NCBI RefSeq assembly: GCF_003350295.1
Contig: NZ_QLYY01000022.1
Coordinates: forward strand, 1,508-65,507
Direction of reading: 5' to 3'
DNA: 64,000 bases
Origin: Vibrio tetraodonis
GTDB lineage: Bacteria > Pseudomonadota > Gammaproteobacteria > Enterobacterales > Vibrionaceae
Shown: positions 46,258 through 55,691 of the stretch, piece by piece
How the letters are laid out: every line of letters begins with the position of its first letter
Position numbering within the stretch: position 1 is the first letter of the stretch
Notes under the pieces: generated by a model
Told to the model about the DNA's origin: nothing
Databases searched by the model: none
Seen by the model: only the letters and a program-made list of their open reading frames with translations
Position numbers and translations under genes: made by a program

Positions 46258-48269
46258 TTACCGCTAACTTTTCGCCACCGATTGCGACGCCCGATCTTAA
46301 CTTGACTGGGCATCAACGCTTTTGTTTTTGGTGTCACTGTTGGCAACAACTGTTGTTCCGGCTGAAAATAACGCCCTTGAACTCCTTGGACACCTAAACG
46401 AATCATGGTTTTGTATTCTTGTTTGTTGTCCACACCAACAGCAATAACTTGTGTTTTTAGTCCCTCACAGGCTCCCAATAGACTTCGAACAAAAAGTTGA
46501 TTTTCATCACGCTGCTCGATTTGCTTAACTAAACTCCTATGTAGTTTTAGGAAATCAATTGGGAGATCTTTGAGATAGTGAGTACTGACTATAGAACGTC
46601 CCGCTTGCCCAACAGCAACTCTACAGCCCAATCCAGCTATCATTTTTATTACTGGTCTCATATAGTCCAAATGTTTAATCAATCTTGCCTCAGCAAATTC
46701 AAACACTAACTGTTTGCGTTGTCTTGAAGTCAATTGTAGTAGCTCATACTGAAACCACTTCAGATAACTTCTATCTGCAAATGGAACTACATGTATATTA
46801 ATAGCGTAACACATTAATTTTGGTGATACTTTTAGAAATTTTATAATAGATGTAAATACTTCACGATCCAATACCGCTTCATACCCAACAGATTCAATAG
46901 CTGAACTAAATCGAGAAGCTTTAATCAGTCCTTTATCAGGCTCATTGAGCCTGATAAATACTTCATTATGGTCAAATATTCTTTCTTTATGGGAATCCAA
47001 CAAATAGCAAGGCTGATAATAGATAACCAACTTGTCTGCTTGGATAGATAAATCAAACAAGGTTCTCCAACGCACATTGCCTCGCTCTTCATCTTGGGAT
47101 TGACGTTTCTTGAACTTATTCCACGTATTGACGCGTTGTAACTGAGCACTTTTTAAAGCAGTTTCCGCTTCATCTAAAATTCGCTCCTGGCTTTCTCCCT
47201 CACGATACATAGTAATACCTATATGTACCCAGTTATCCTTGTCTAATGGTGCTGGAGCTTGCAATTTAGTTAATTGATTGAGGCTGCTTGTGGCAATGTT
47301 GGATACATCTTTACTGCCTAGGTGAGGTGCGAAGATAGCAAAGTCTGATTCATAGTATCGAGATAAAATCACATCAGGATAGCGTTGAATAATATTATTT
47401 AGACTCTCACCAACACTTATCACAAAATCATCAGCCATTTGTTTACCTGACTCTTCTCGCAACTGCTCCCAATCATCAATACGCAGCAGTAAAACACCAC
47501 CATGAGAACCATGTTCAGATAAAGCAGCCTCAAGTTTGCTATCGAATAAAACTCGGTTAGCTGTTCCTGTCAGTTGATCTAAAAAAGTTTGCGTACGGAT
47601 AAAAGTGTCAAAGCGGCTGCGTTCTTGGCGAGCATCTTGTAATTCTTCGATTAGACTATCTAAAGCTTCACTAGCCGTGTAAGGCCATTCTTTAATGTCG
47701 CCTTTCGCATATTGTTCTACACGCCCTGCAAGGATCATTCTTCCGCGCTCCTCAAGCAACTCAGATCCAGCCAGCTGTTCCTTTAACCATTTAACTCCGC
47801 GAACAAGACAAAAAATAATCAAAATGACAGCCAGAGTAATGGACCACAATGCTTCAAGAGAATAGCCATAACCAATATATGGTGGAACAGCCTTGAAATG
47901 AAGGCGGTAGTCAGGGTTTCGCTCCAACTTGTATTCAGTGTCATAGAGCAATGCTGGTTCGACATTAGAAGAAGTATCTATATAGCGGTAAATGGCGCCA
48001 TTATCAGACAGAAGCTCCATTTCTATGATATTTGAAGCTCTGAGCATTTTAGGCATCCATCGCTGTAGCGAGTCCGCTGCATCTGGATCTTCCAGTTCCT
48101 TATCTAAGACCTCAACAATGCCTTGTAATGAATGCTCAAGGTATTCTTGGCCCAAGCGTTTGAATGAAAGAGTTCCACCTAAAAACAAAATAAACATCGC
48201 ACTAATGACAATAAGAGTAACAAAAGCAACTAAGCGAGTGCTCAGCTTTAAGGTAGGTGTATACCTCAT
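46254..48269 (-). CDS. csrD: RNase E specificity factor CsrD / MshH (degenerate GGDEF-EAL)
   Basis: A 671-residue inner-membrane protein with two hydrophobic segments (about residues 12-35 and 145-165), a HAMP-like region, a GGDEF-like domain and an EAL-like domain. The active motifs are changed: YYESDF replaces GGDEF and EVF replaces EAL, so it should neither make nor degrade c-di-GMP. In E. coli CsrD and V. cholerae MshH the family targets CsrB/C RNAs for decay by RNase E. I use the ATG at 48269 (MRYTPTLKL) after AAGGAA; 48290 is an alternative. It heads the msh locus. Confidence 0.93.
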   Translation of the reverse strand: MRYTPTLKLSTRLVAFVTLIVISAMFILFLGGTLSFKRLGQEYLEHSLQGIVEVLDKELEDPDAADSLQRWMPKMLRASNIIEMELLSDNGAIYRYIDTSSNVEPALLYDTEYKLERNPDYRLHFKAVPPYIGYGYSLEALWSITLAVILIIFCLVRGVKWLKEQLAGSELLEERGRMILAGRVEQYAKGDIKEWPYTASEALDSLIEELQDARQERSRFDTFIRTQTFLDQLTGTANRVLFDSKLEAALSEHGSHGGVLLLRIDDWEQLREESGKQMADDFVISVGESLNNIIQRYPDVILSRYYESDFAIFAPHLGSKDVSNIATSSLNQLTKLQAPAPLDKDNWVHIGITMYREGESQERILDEAETALKSAQLQRVNTWNKFKKRQSQDEERGNVRWRTLFDLSIQADKLVIYYQPCYLLDSHKERIFDHNEVFIRLNEPDKGLIKASRFSSAIESVGYEAVLDREVFTSIIKFLKVSPKLMCYAINIHVVPFADRSYLKWFQYELLQLTSRQRKQLVFEFAEARLIKHLDYMRPVIKMIAGLGCRVAVGQAGRSIVSTHYLKDLPIDFLKLHRSLVKQIEQRDENQLFVRSLLGACEGLKTQVIAVGVDNKQEYKTMIRLGVQGVQGRYFQPEQQLLPTVTPKTKALMPSQVKIGRRNRWRKVSGK

Positions 48270-48372
48270 AGATGACGAATTCCTTTTCATGGAAATTATT
48301 AGCTCAAAGTCCTAAATAATGGGGAAATGAACTCTGATTATACTCAGTGATAAGTTTATTTTTTTACTATAT

Positions 48373-48401
48373 AAAAAGGCCGCGAAATTCGCGGCTTTTT
48401 T
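48373..48401 (-). terminator. Terminator of ssb
   Basis: GCCGCGAA and TTCGCGGC form a GC-rich perfect stem flanked by AAAAA and TTTTTT. It lies just after the ssb stop and separates ssb from csrD on the reverse strand. It may work in both directions. Confidence 0.92.
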
Positions 48402-48415
48402 CAAGATTCAGATAG

Positions 48416-48964
48416 TTAGAATGGGATGTCGTCATCAAAATCCATCGGCGGCTCATTATACTGAGGCTGACTGGGCGCTTGATTCGAGGGCTGAGAATAG
48501 TTTTGCTGTGTTTGAGGAGCTTGATTTTGTTGCATTGCAGGCTGTTGAGGTTGGCCCCAACCACCTTGCTGTTGCTGTTGTCCCATACTTTGAGCTGGCG
48601 CACCGCCTTGAGCACGACCACCCAACATTTGCATAACACCATTGAAGCCCTGAACCACCACTTCCGTTGAATAACGATCCTGGCCATTCTGATCTTGCCA
48701 CTTGCGCGTCTGAAGTTGACCTTCAATGTAGACTTGGGAACCTTTGCGTAAATACTCACCAGCTACTTCAGCTAACTTGCCAAACAGAGACACGCGATGC
48801 CACTCTGTTTTCTCGCGCTGCTCTCCTGTCGTCTTATCACGCCAACTTTCAGAGGTCGCTATTGTAATATTTGCAACGGCGCCACCATTTGGCATATAAC
48901 GTACCTCTGGATCAGAGCCCAGATTACCGACTAATATAACTTTGTTGATTCCACGGCTCGCCAT
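48416..48964 (-). CDS. ssb: Single-stranded DNA-binding protein SSB
   Basis: Essential tetrameric ssDNA-binding protein for replication, repair and recombination. The 182-residue protein has an N-terminal OB fold (about 1-112), a Gln/Gly/Pro-rich flexible linker (about 115-172) and the acidic tip DFDDDIPF that recruits partner proteins. No LexA box is visible upstream, and uvrA is not adjacent as it is in E. coli, since qstR and galU lie between. Confidence 0.98.
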   Translation of the reverse strand: MASRGINKVILVGNLGSDPEVRYMPNGGAVANITIATSESWRDKTTGEQREKTEWHRVSLFGKLAEVAGEYLRKGSQVYIEGQLQTRKWQDQNGQDRYSTEVVVQGFNGVMQMLGGRAQGGAPAQSMGQQQQQGGWGQPQQPAMQQNQAPQTQQNYSQPSNQAPSQPQYNEPPMDFDDDIPF

Positions 48965-49234
48965 GTTTCGCTCCGTCTAAATTGATTCACTAACACATAA
49001 ACAGCAAGGATAACACGCTTTAGTCCATGAACAAATTGCAATCCACGCAATGGAGCTTTCCCACCAATACTCATGCACTATTCTAGAATAAACACCGGTC
49101 ACTACGTGATTGATAGATCTAAAATTTACTTATTTATATGAAACTTAACGCAATACTGTGATCAAGATTCGCACTTTGAAACATTCTCCTTCACTCTGTG
49201 GGCATGTTTCAATTAAGTGTAATGATTAACTTCT
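48965..49234. promoter_or_regulatory. Divergent ssb/qstR intergenic region
   Basis: This 270-bp gap holds the promoters of ssb (minus) and qstR (plus). A HapR/LuxR-like imperfect palindrome around ATTGATAG...TTTA lies near 49109-49135, and a TGTGA half site near 49157; both are weak. Known V. cholerae biology (qstR activated by HapR and TfoX/CRP) makes such sites plausible, but the sequence alone does not prove them. No ORF or small RNA seen. Confidence 0.4.
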
Positions 49235-49882
49235 ATGGCTAAAAATATCTATGCTCGAACGATTTACTTTCTTACCGAAAAAAATCAGCAAAATGATCCT
49301 GTCATCGACCAAGTCCAAGAACAGCTGTGCGTTGAAATTCCTTATATTGAGCCTAACGATCTCATGTACGCGATGCAACTACACAAGCATAAGATATTGA
49401 TGATAGATCATCAGAATTACCAAACACTAAACAATCAAATTCGTGATCTACCACTATCCAATAAAATGTTTGAAACGATTTTATTTAATGTAGAAAAACG
49501 GCTAACTACAGAGGAAATACTCTGCTTTGGGAATATAAAAGCCCTATTTTATCGCCATGAGTCTATAGAGTCGATTGCTCGAGGATGTGGAGAAGTCATC
49601 AATAGTCAAAACTGGTTGCCACGCAAAGTCACAGCACAACTGATTCACTATTATAGGCACGTCATACTGAGTCAAACTTCTCCAGCAACGGTCGACCTAA
49701 CCTCAAGAGAAATCCAGATTTTACGCTGCCTAAAAACGGGAGCTTCCAACCTGCAAATTGCGGATGACCTGTTTATCAGTGAATTCACTGTAAAGTCGCA
49801 CCTTTATCAGATTTTTAAAAAGCTATCAGTAAAAAACAGAGTGCAGGCTATTGCTTGGGCTAATCAGCATATGCTGTCTTAA
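49235..49882 (+). CDS. qstR: LuxR-family competence regulator QstR
   Basis: A 215-residue LuxR/VpsT-type regulator with an atypical N-terminal receiver-like domain (about 1-140) and a C-terminal LuxR helix-turn-helix (about 155-210, LTSREIQILRCLKTG and the VKSHLYQIFKKLSV recognition region). Its position between ssb and galU matches V. cholerae VC0396, QstR, which joins quorum sensing and TfoX signals to activate DNA-uptake genes. The motif WLPR at 127-130 resembles the c-di-GMP-binding W[FLM][TS]R motif of VpsT; whether it binds c-di-GMP here is unknown. Confidence 0.85.
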   Translation: MAKNIYARTIYFLTEKNQQNDPVIDQVQEQLCVEIPYIEPNDLMYAMQLHKHKILMIDHQNYQTLNNQIRDLPLSNKMFETILFNVEKRLTTEEILCFGNIKALFYRHESIESIARGCGEVINSQNWLPRKVTAQLIHYYRHVILSQTSPATVDLTSREIQILRCLKTGASNLQIADDLFISEFTVKSHLYQIFKKLSVKNRVQAIAWANQHMLS

Positions 49883-49988
49883 ATATGAGTCAAGGAGCTC
49901 AAATCAGCTTTATTAAAATTTAGTAATGGAATAAAAAATGCTATAGTAGCGCCGATTTTTTAGAACAATTGATGACAAAGGTATTATC

Positions 49989-50861
49989 ATGATTAAAAAG
50001 TGCCTCTTTCCGGCTGCAGGCTATGGCACACGCTTTCTACCAGCAACCAAATCAATGCCAAAAGAGATGATGCCAGTCGTCAACAAACCCCTTATTGAGT
50101 ATGGTGTTGAAGAAGCAATCCAAGCTGGAATGAACGGCATGTGCATTGTGACTGGCCGTGGCAAACATTCAATCATGGATCACTTTGACAAGAACTATGA
50201 ATTAGAGCACCAGATCAGTGGTACCAACAAGGAAGAACTCCTCGTTGACATTCGTGACATTATTGACAGTGCCAATTTCACCTATATCCGTCAACGTGAA
50301 ATGAAAGGATTGGGGCATGCTATATTGACTGGCCGTGAATTGATTGGTGATGAACCTTTTGCTGTGGTTTTAGCTGACGATTTATGCGTTAACGATCAAG
50401 ACGGTGTTTTGGCACAAATGGTTGCGCTATTTAAGCAATTTCGCTGTTCTATTGTTGCGGTTCAAGAAGTGCCTGCTGATGAAACCCATAAGTACGGAGT
50501 TATCTCAGGTGAGATGATCAAAGATGATATCTATCGCATTGACAACATGGTTGAAAAACCAGAACCAGGAACGGCACCAAGTAATTTAGCCATCATAGGT
50601 CGCTATATCTTGACGCCCGATATTTTTGAGTTAATCGAGAATACGGAGCCAGGAAAAGGTGGTGAGATTCAAATAACCGATGCTCTATTAAAGCAAGCGC
50701 AAGCTGGTTGTGTACTCGCTTATAAATTTAAGGGAACGCGCTTTGATTGCGGAAGCGTTGAAGGTTACATCGAAGCAACCAACTACTGCTTTGAAAATCT
50801 ATACCTTAAAGACAGCAAAAAGTCTGAGCTGGATAAGCAATCGACAACAAAAGAGTCGTAG
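49989..50861 (+). CDS. galU: UTP-glucose-1-phosphate uridylyltransferase GalU
   Basis: Makes UDP-glucose from UTP and glucose-1-phosphate for LPS, exopolysaccharide and glycogen-linked pathways. It is 290 residues. The nucleotidyltransferase start FPAAGYGTRFLPATKSMPKEM (residues 7-27) and the VVLADDL motif near 124 are clear. It is followed by a strong terminator. Confidence 0.97.
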   Translation: MIKKCLFPAAGYGTRFLPATKSMPKEMMPVVNKPLIEYGVEEAIQAGMNGMCIVTGRGKHSIMDHFDKNYELEHQISGTNKEELLVDIRDIIDSANFTYIRQREMKGLGHAILTGRELIGDEPFAVVLADDLCVNDQDGVLAQMVALFKQFRCSIVAVQEVPADETHKYGVISGEMIKDDIYRIDNMVEKPEPGTAPSNLAIIGRYILTPDIFELIENTEPGKGGEIQITDALLKQAQAGCVLAYKFKGTRFDCGSVEGYIEATNYCFENLYLKDSKKSELDKQSTTKES

Positions 50862-50871
50862 TCATTAGACT

Positions 50872-50915
50872 AAACAGTGACCCATAGCTTACTAGATATA
50901 GGTCACTGTTTTTTT
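50872..50915 (+). terminator. Terminator of galU
   Basis: AAACAGTGACC (50872-50882) and GGTCACTGTTT form a perfect 11-bp stem with an 18-nt loop, followed by T residues to 50915. Confidence 0.92.
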
Positions 50916-50989
50916 ATCCAGTATTTTCTTTGAACATCAATCACTCTATGTAATACTTAGCCCACTTACTTTTACATTGGGCGATAGTA

Positions 50990-53812
50990 ATGGATAAGAT
51001 CGATATTCGCGGAGCACGAACTCACAACCTCAAAGATGTTAACCTCTCCATCCCACGCGATAAGCTTGTCGTTATTACTGGGTTATCTGGTTCTGGTAAG
51101 TCTTCCTTAGCCTTTGACACTCTTTATGCCGAGGGGCAGCGTCGCTACGTAGAATCCCTTTCTGCCTATGCTCGACAATTTTTGTCATTAATGGAAAAAC
51201 CCGACGTCGACCATATTGAAGGCTTATCTCCGGCCATTTCTATTGAGCAAAAGTCAACCTCTCATAACCCTCGCTCAACCGTAGGGACCATCACTGAAGT
51301 TTATGACTATCTTCGTTTGCTTTATGCACGAGTTGGAGAGCCACGCTGCCCAGAGCACCAAGTTCCACTAAGTGCCCAAACCATTTCGCAAATGGTCGAC
51401 AAAGTACTCGAACTCCCTGAAGGCTCTAAAATGATGCTACTCGCCCCTATCATTAAGGAGCGCAAAGGAGAGCATGTTAAAACACTTGAAAATCTAGCAG
51501 CGCAAGGGTTTATCCGAGCAAGAATTGACGGTGACATTTGTGACTTATCCGATCCACCTACGTTGGAGCTACATAAAAAGCACACAATTGAAGTGGTCGT
51601 TGACCGATTTAAGGTACGTAAAGATCTTCAGCAAAGACTGGCTGAATCTTTCGAAACGACACTTGAGTTATCAGGAGGCATTGCTGTTGTCACTTCAATG
51701 GAAGGCGATGAAGAAGAAATCATTTTTTCTGCTAATTTTGCGTGCCCACATTGTGGATACAGTATGCAAGAACTCGAACCCAGGCTTTTCTCATTCAATA
51801 ACCCAGCTGGAGCTTGCCATACCTGTGATGGACTAGGTGTTCAGCAATACTTTGATCCTCAAAGGATAGTGATTGATGACAATCTTAGTCTTGCAAAAGG
51901 CGCAATACGAGGTTGGGATCAAAAGAACTACTATTACTTTCAGATGTTGTCTTCACTGGCTGAGCATTTCAAATTTGACCTAGACACTCCTTTTAAGTCC
52001 CTCTCAAATAAAATTCAGGATATTATTCTTAAAGGCTCAGGAAGAGTTGAGATAGAGTTTAAGTACATCAATGACAGAGGAGATATCAGAGTCAAACGTC
52101 ACCCTTTTGAAGGTATTCTAAATAATTTGGAGCGCCGGTATAGGGATACTGAATCCAATTCTGTTCGAGAAGATCTGGCCAAATATATTTCCACTCGAAC
52201 TTGCAGCAGCTGTGATGGAAGCCGATTAAAGCTTGAAGCTCGAAATGTCTTCATTGGCGAAACCAGCCTACCGGAAATTGTCGAACTTAGCATTGCGGAT
52301 GCGCTAAAATTCTTTGAATCACTGAAATTAGAAGGCCAACGGGCACAAATAGCCGAAAAGGTGATGAAAGAAGTGAATGACCGCCTGCAGTTTTTAGTCA
52401 ATGTCGGCCTAAATTACCTCAATCTTTCACGAAGCGCAGAGACACTTTCTGGCGGAGAAGCTCAGCGCATCAGACTAGCAAGCCAAATAGGTGCCGGGTT
52501 AGTTGGCGTGATGTATGTGCTTGATGAGCCGTCAATTGGCCTGCATCAACGTGATAATGAACGACTATTAAAAACATTAACTCACCTGCGTGACCTAGGT
52601 AATACAGTACTGGTCGTCGAACACGATGAAGATGCAATAAAAATGGCTGATCATGTGATTGATATCGGCCCAGGTGCTGGGGTGCATGGTGGAGAAGTAG
52701 TTGCACAAGGCACAGTTGAAGATGTTATTGCAACACCAAGATCGCTCACAGGACAGTACCTAAGTGGAAAGAAAGAAATCACTATACCCACTCAACGTAC
52801 GCCAAAAGATGAGAATAAAGTAGTAACACTTAGCGGCGCATCAGGAAACAACCTAAAAAACGTCACATTAGATATTCCAGTCGGCCTGTTTAGTTGTATC
52901 ACTGGCGTGTCTGGCTCTGGAAAATCAACATTAATTAATGATACTTTCTTTAAAATTGCCCATACCCAACTGAATGGGGCAACCACTGCCACACCAGCCT
53001 CGTACAAGAAAATAATGGGTCTAGAACACTTTGACAAAGTCATTGATATTGACCAGAGCCCAATCGGGCGTACTCCACGTTCAAATCCAGCGACTTACAC
53101 AGGTATTTTTACTCCAATTAGAGAATTGTTTGCTGGAACCCAAGAAGCACGTTCGCGTGGTTACAAACCCGGACGCTTTAGCTTCAATGTTCGCGGAGGA
53201 AGGTGTGAAGCTTGTCAGGGCGACGGCGTCATAAAAGTTGAGATGCACTTTTTACCAGATGTATACGTTCCTTGTGATGTGTGTAAGGGTAAGCGCTATA
53301 ATCGCGAAACCTTAGAGGTGCATTACAAAGGCAAAACCATTGACCAAGTTCTAGACATGACAGTCGAAGATGCACGCGCATTTTTTGATCCTGTACCTGT
53401 TATTGCTCGAAAGTTGCAAACCTTAATCGATGTCGGGCTGTCTTATATCCGTCTTGGTCAAGCCGCAACAACCTTATCAGGAGGCGAAGCGCAACGAGTA
53501 AAGCTAGCCCGAGAGCTTTCGAAGAGAGACACTGGAAAAACATTGTATATTTTGGATGAACCTACCACAGGTCTCCATTTTCATGACATCCAGCAGCTAC
53601 TCATCGTACTTCACCGCCTTCGAGATCATGGTAATACAGTGGTAGTCATTGAGCATAACCTCGATGTCATCAAAACCTCCGATTGGATCATCGATTTAGG
53701 ACCTGAGGGTGGACAAGGAGGAGGAGAGATTATTGCTCAAGGCACACCAGAAGATGTCGCTAAAATAACTGGCTCTCACACAGCGAGATTTCTCAAGCCT
53801 ATGTTAAAATAA
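50990..53812 (+). CDS. uvrA: UvrABC excision nuclease subunit A
   Basis: Damage-recognition ATPase of nucleotide excision repair. The 940-residue protein has two ABC modules: Walker A GLSGSGKSS near 33 and GVSGSGKST near 640, two signature motifs LSGGEAQRIRLA and LSGGEAQRVKLA, and two zinc-finger Cys groups (CPHC...CHTC near 253 and CEACQGD...CDVC near 740). The sequence just upstream has no recognisable LexA box. Confidence 0.99.
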   Translation: MDKIDIRGARTHNLKDVNLSIPRDKLVVITGLSGSGKSSLAFDTLYAEGQRRYVESLSAYARQFLSLMEKPDVDHIEGLSPAISIEQKSTSHNPRSTVGTITEVYDYLRLLYARVGEPRCPEHQVPLSAQTISQMVDKVLELPEGSKMMLLAPIIKERKGEHVKTLENLAAQGFIRARIDGDICDLSDPPTLELHKKHTIEVVVDRFKVRKDLQQRLAESFETTLELSGGIAVVTSMEGDEEEIIFSANFACPHCGYSMQELEPRLFSFNNPAGACHTCDGLGVQQYFDPQRIVIDDNLSLAKGAIRGWDQKNYYYFQMLSSLAEHFKFDLDTPFKSLSNKIQDIILKGSGRVEIEFKYINDRGDIRVKRHPFEGILNNLERRYRDTESNSVREDLAKYISTRTCSSCDGSRLKLEARNVFIGETSLPEIVELSIADALKFFESLKLEGQRAQIAEKVMKEVNDRLQFLVNVGLNYLNLSRSAETLSGGEAQRIRLASQIGAGLVGVMYVLDEPSIGLHQRDNERLLKTLTHLRDLGNTVLVVEHDEDAIKMADHVIDIGPGAGVHGGEVVAQGTVEDVIATPRSLTGQYLSGKKEITIPTQRTPKDENKVVTLSGASGNNLKNVTLDIPVGLFSCITGVSGSGKSTLINDTFFKIAHTQLNGATTATPASYKKIMGLEHFDKVIDIDQSPIGRTPRSNPATYTGIFTPIRELFAGTQEARSRGYKPGRFSFNVRGGRCEACQGDGVIKVEMHFLPDVYVPCDVCKGKRYNRETLEVHYKGKTIDQVLDMTVEDARAFFDPVPVIARKLQTLIDVGLSYIRLGQAATTLSGGEAQRVKLARELSKRDTGKTLYILDEPTTGLHFHDIQQLLIVLHRLRDHGNTVVVIEHNLDVIKTSDWIIDLGPEGGQGGGEIIAQGTPEDVAKITGSHTARFLKPMLK

Positions 53813-53826
53813 ACAAAAAACTAAGC

Positions 53827-53852
53827 ATAACAGGCCACCTTTGGCCTGTTAT
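53827..53852 (+). terminator. Terminator-like hairpin after uvrA
   Basis: ATAACAGGCCA (53827-53837) and TGGCCTGTTAT (53842-53852) form an 11-bp perfect stem with a 4-nt loop, 15 bp after the uvrA stop. It lacks a T-run, so it may be a weak terminator. Confidence 0.65.
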
Positions 53853-53873
53853 CTCTCAAGGATATTGTAACCA

Positions 53874-55649
53874 ATGGCAAGTACTCACCTTACTGGCACA
53901 AATTTGGAACCCCAGAAGCCTAAGTTGCCAATGACTAAGCCTTTTCTTGTATCCATTGCAATCATTTTTCTTCTTGGCATGCATGTATTCATGCCTAATC
54001 CGGGTGGTTCTGGACTTGAGTTGTCATTCAATACGACAACATGGATTGCAGTTAGCATATCTTTGGCAATAGGGCTTTATCAGATAGGCACCCAAGGGAT
54101 CATAAGATACAACAAACTCAGCATAGGTTTATTTATTTGCTGCGTATTATTAACTCTCCCTGTTTTCTATCCAAAGTCAGATATTTATCTTTCATTGGGT
54201 CGATTGTTTGGGCTATGGTCTGGCATGGCGTTATTTTTATTGCTTCAGCAATTTCGATTTAGTAACAAACAAAAACAGCGCTTACTGTGGTTTATTACTA
54301 TTGCCGTATTGATTGAGGCTTTATTTGGTTGGGTGCAATATCTTGTACTCGAACCCAACAATGCTTTTGGCTATAGTACTAGTGTCAATCGTCCCTATGG
54401 GATTTTTCAGCAGCCCAATGTTATGGCTAGCTTCCTTATAACTGGCCTAGTTTTATCAGGTTACCTGCTTACCAAGCACCCAAAAAAATATCACAGTAGG
54501 ATCAGTGAAGTTTCACTTCTATACCTGATGCCCACTTTGACTATTCCATTAATACTATTTCTCGCTTCTCGAACAGGCTGGTTAAGTGGCTTTTTAGCTG
54601 TGTTATTGCTATTACCCTATCTATATCGATTTGCAACCGCGAAACGATTCTGGGGCTGGATTGTATCAGTTTTAATAGGACTCATTATTGGTAGTAGTAT
54701 CACCGTATTAATAGGTGATACGGAACTTATGACAGAGAAAGCTCGGGTAAGCGATAAAGCTAGATCTCTGTTTTTTCCACAGTCATTGGATATGTTGATT
54801 GAAAAGCCCTTTACCGGCTATGGTTACGGTCGATTTGAACCAGAATATATCACTTACACTGCTCGACAGCATCAGCTGAATGCCAATTACGATCCTGGCT
54901 TTCCTTCGTTAGATCACCCTCATAATGAATTGCTTTTTTGGGGCGTTGAAGGTGGGCTACTACCCGTTTTAGCTATCATTATCGCAGCGATAATCGTGTT
55001 ATTAAGGATCTACAGTGCCAAAAAAGGAACTCGGCTTGCAATGTTTGCTTTGTTTGTTCCTATCGTATTGCATAGTCAACTCGAATATCCTTTCTACCAT
55101 TCGGCAATCCATTGGATAACATTTATCATTTTACTTTTTTGGGTTGATCAACGTGCACGTTCATACAGAAGTACTTCAATTACTTTTATCACAAGAACTT
55201 CTCTTAGAGTGATGAGTTTAATCATCCCTGTTGTTGTCAGCTTCTATATGCTCACCGCTTTACATACTAACTACATACTGACTAAGTTTGAAACTTCGAC
55301 TGTCAAAGATCCAAAGCTTCTTGATAAGGTCACAAACCCTATCCTATGGAAAGACAGGTACGATTGGGATATTTACAGCACTTACCTCAATATAGGTCTG
55401 CTTCAACAAGAAGCTAACTATATCCAGCCTTATATAGATTGGTCACTTAGAACCATTAGAAACAAGCCAAGGCCCGCGTTGTATAACAACCTGATTATTG
55501 CCTATCAAGGGTTAGGAGACACGGTTAGAGCAGAGCAAGTACGTAGCGAAGCGCAGTATCTATTCCCCAAACGTGATTTTTCTAATGTTCAATATATTGC
55601 CCCAAACATCGATGCGCTCAAACCAGACATCAATCAACTATCAGAGTAA
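53874..55649 (+). CDS. pglL: PglL-type protein O-oligosaccharyltransferase
   Basis: A 591-residue inner-membrane protein with about 11-13 hydrophobic helices and a large periplasmic loop. It carries the Wzy_C/O-antigen-ligase fold, the PglL signature RPYGIFQQPNVMAS near residue 178 and HPHNELLFWGVEGG near 350, plus a C-terminal Wzy_C_2-like domain. V. cholerae VC0393, in the same position after uvrA, is the characterised PglL that moves lipid-linked glycans onto proteins. The nearby MSHA pilins are possible targets, but this is inference. Confidence 0.88.
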   Translation: MASTHLTGTNLEPQKPKLPMTKPFLVSIAIIFLLGMHVFMPNPGGSGLELSFNTTTWIAVSISLAIGLYQIGTQGIIRYNKLSIGLFICCVLLTLPVFYPKSDIYLSLGRLFGLWSGMALFLLLQQFRFSNKQKQRLLWFITIAVLIEALFGWVQYLVLEPNNAFGYSTSVNRPYGIFQQPNVMASFLITGLVLSGYLLTKHPKKYHSRISEVSLLYLMPTLTIPLILFLASRTGWLSGFLAVLLLLPYLYRFATAKRFWGWIVSVLIGLIIGSSITVLIGDTELMTEKARVSDKARSLFFPQSLDMLIEKPFTGYGYGRFEPEYITYTARQHQLNANYDPGFPSLDHPHNELLFWGVEGGLLPVLAIIIAAIIVLLRIYSAKKGTRLAMFALFVPIVLHSQLEYPFYHSAIHWITFIILLFWVDQRARSYRSTSITFITRTSLRVMSLIIPVVVSFYMLTALHTNYILTKFETSTVKDPKLLDKVTNPILWKDRYDWDIYSTYLNIGLLQQEANYIQPYIDWSLRTIRNKPRPALYNNLIIAYQGLGDTVRAEQVRSEAQYLFPKRDFSNVQYIAPNIDALKPDINQLSE

Positions 55650-55654
55650 GTACT

Positions 55655-55673
55655 GGCGGTCGAATAGACCGCC
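55655..55673. terminator. Bidirectional terminator between pglL and the aminotransferase
   Basis: GGCGGTC (55655-55661) and GACCGCC (55667-55673) form a short GC-rich stem with a 5-nt loop between the two convergent genes. T-run is lacking. Confidence 0.6.
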
Positions 55674-55691
55674 CGATAGAATTATTGCCAT

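Noticed and set aside
46254..48269. CsrD/MshH as an active diguanylate cyclase or phosphodiesterase
   Set aside because: The GGDEF and EAL motifs are both changed (YYESDF and EVF), as in the non-catalytic CsrD family.
49157..49173. CRP site upstream of qstR
   Set aside because: Only the TGTGA half matches; the second half site is not conserved, so it is too weak to call.
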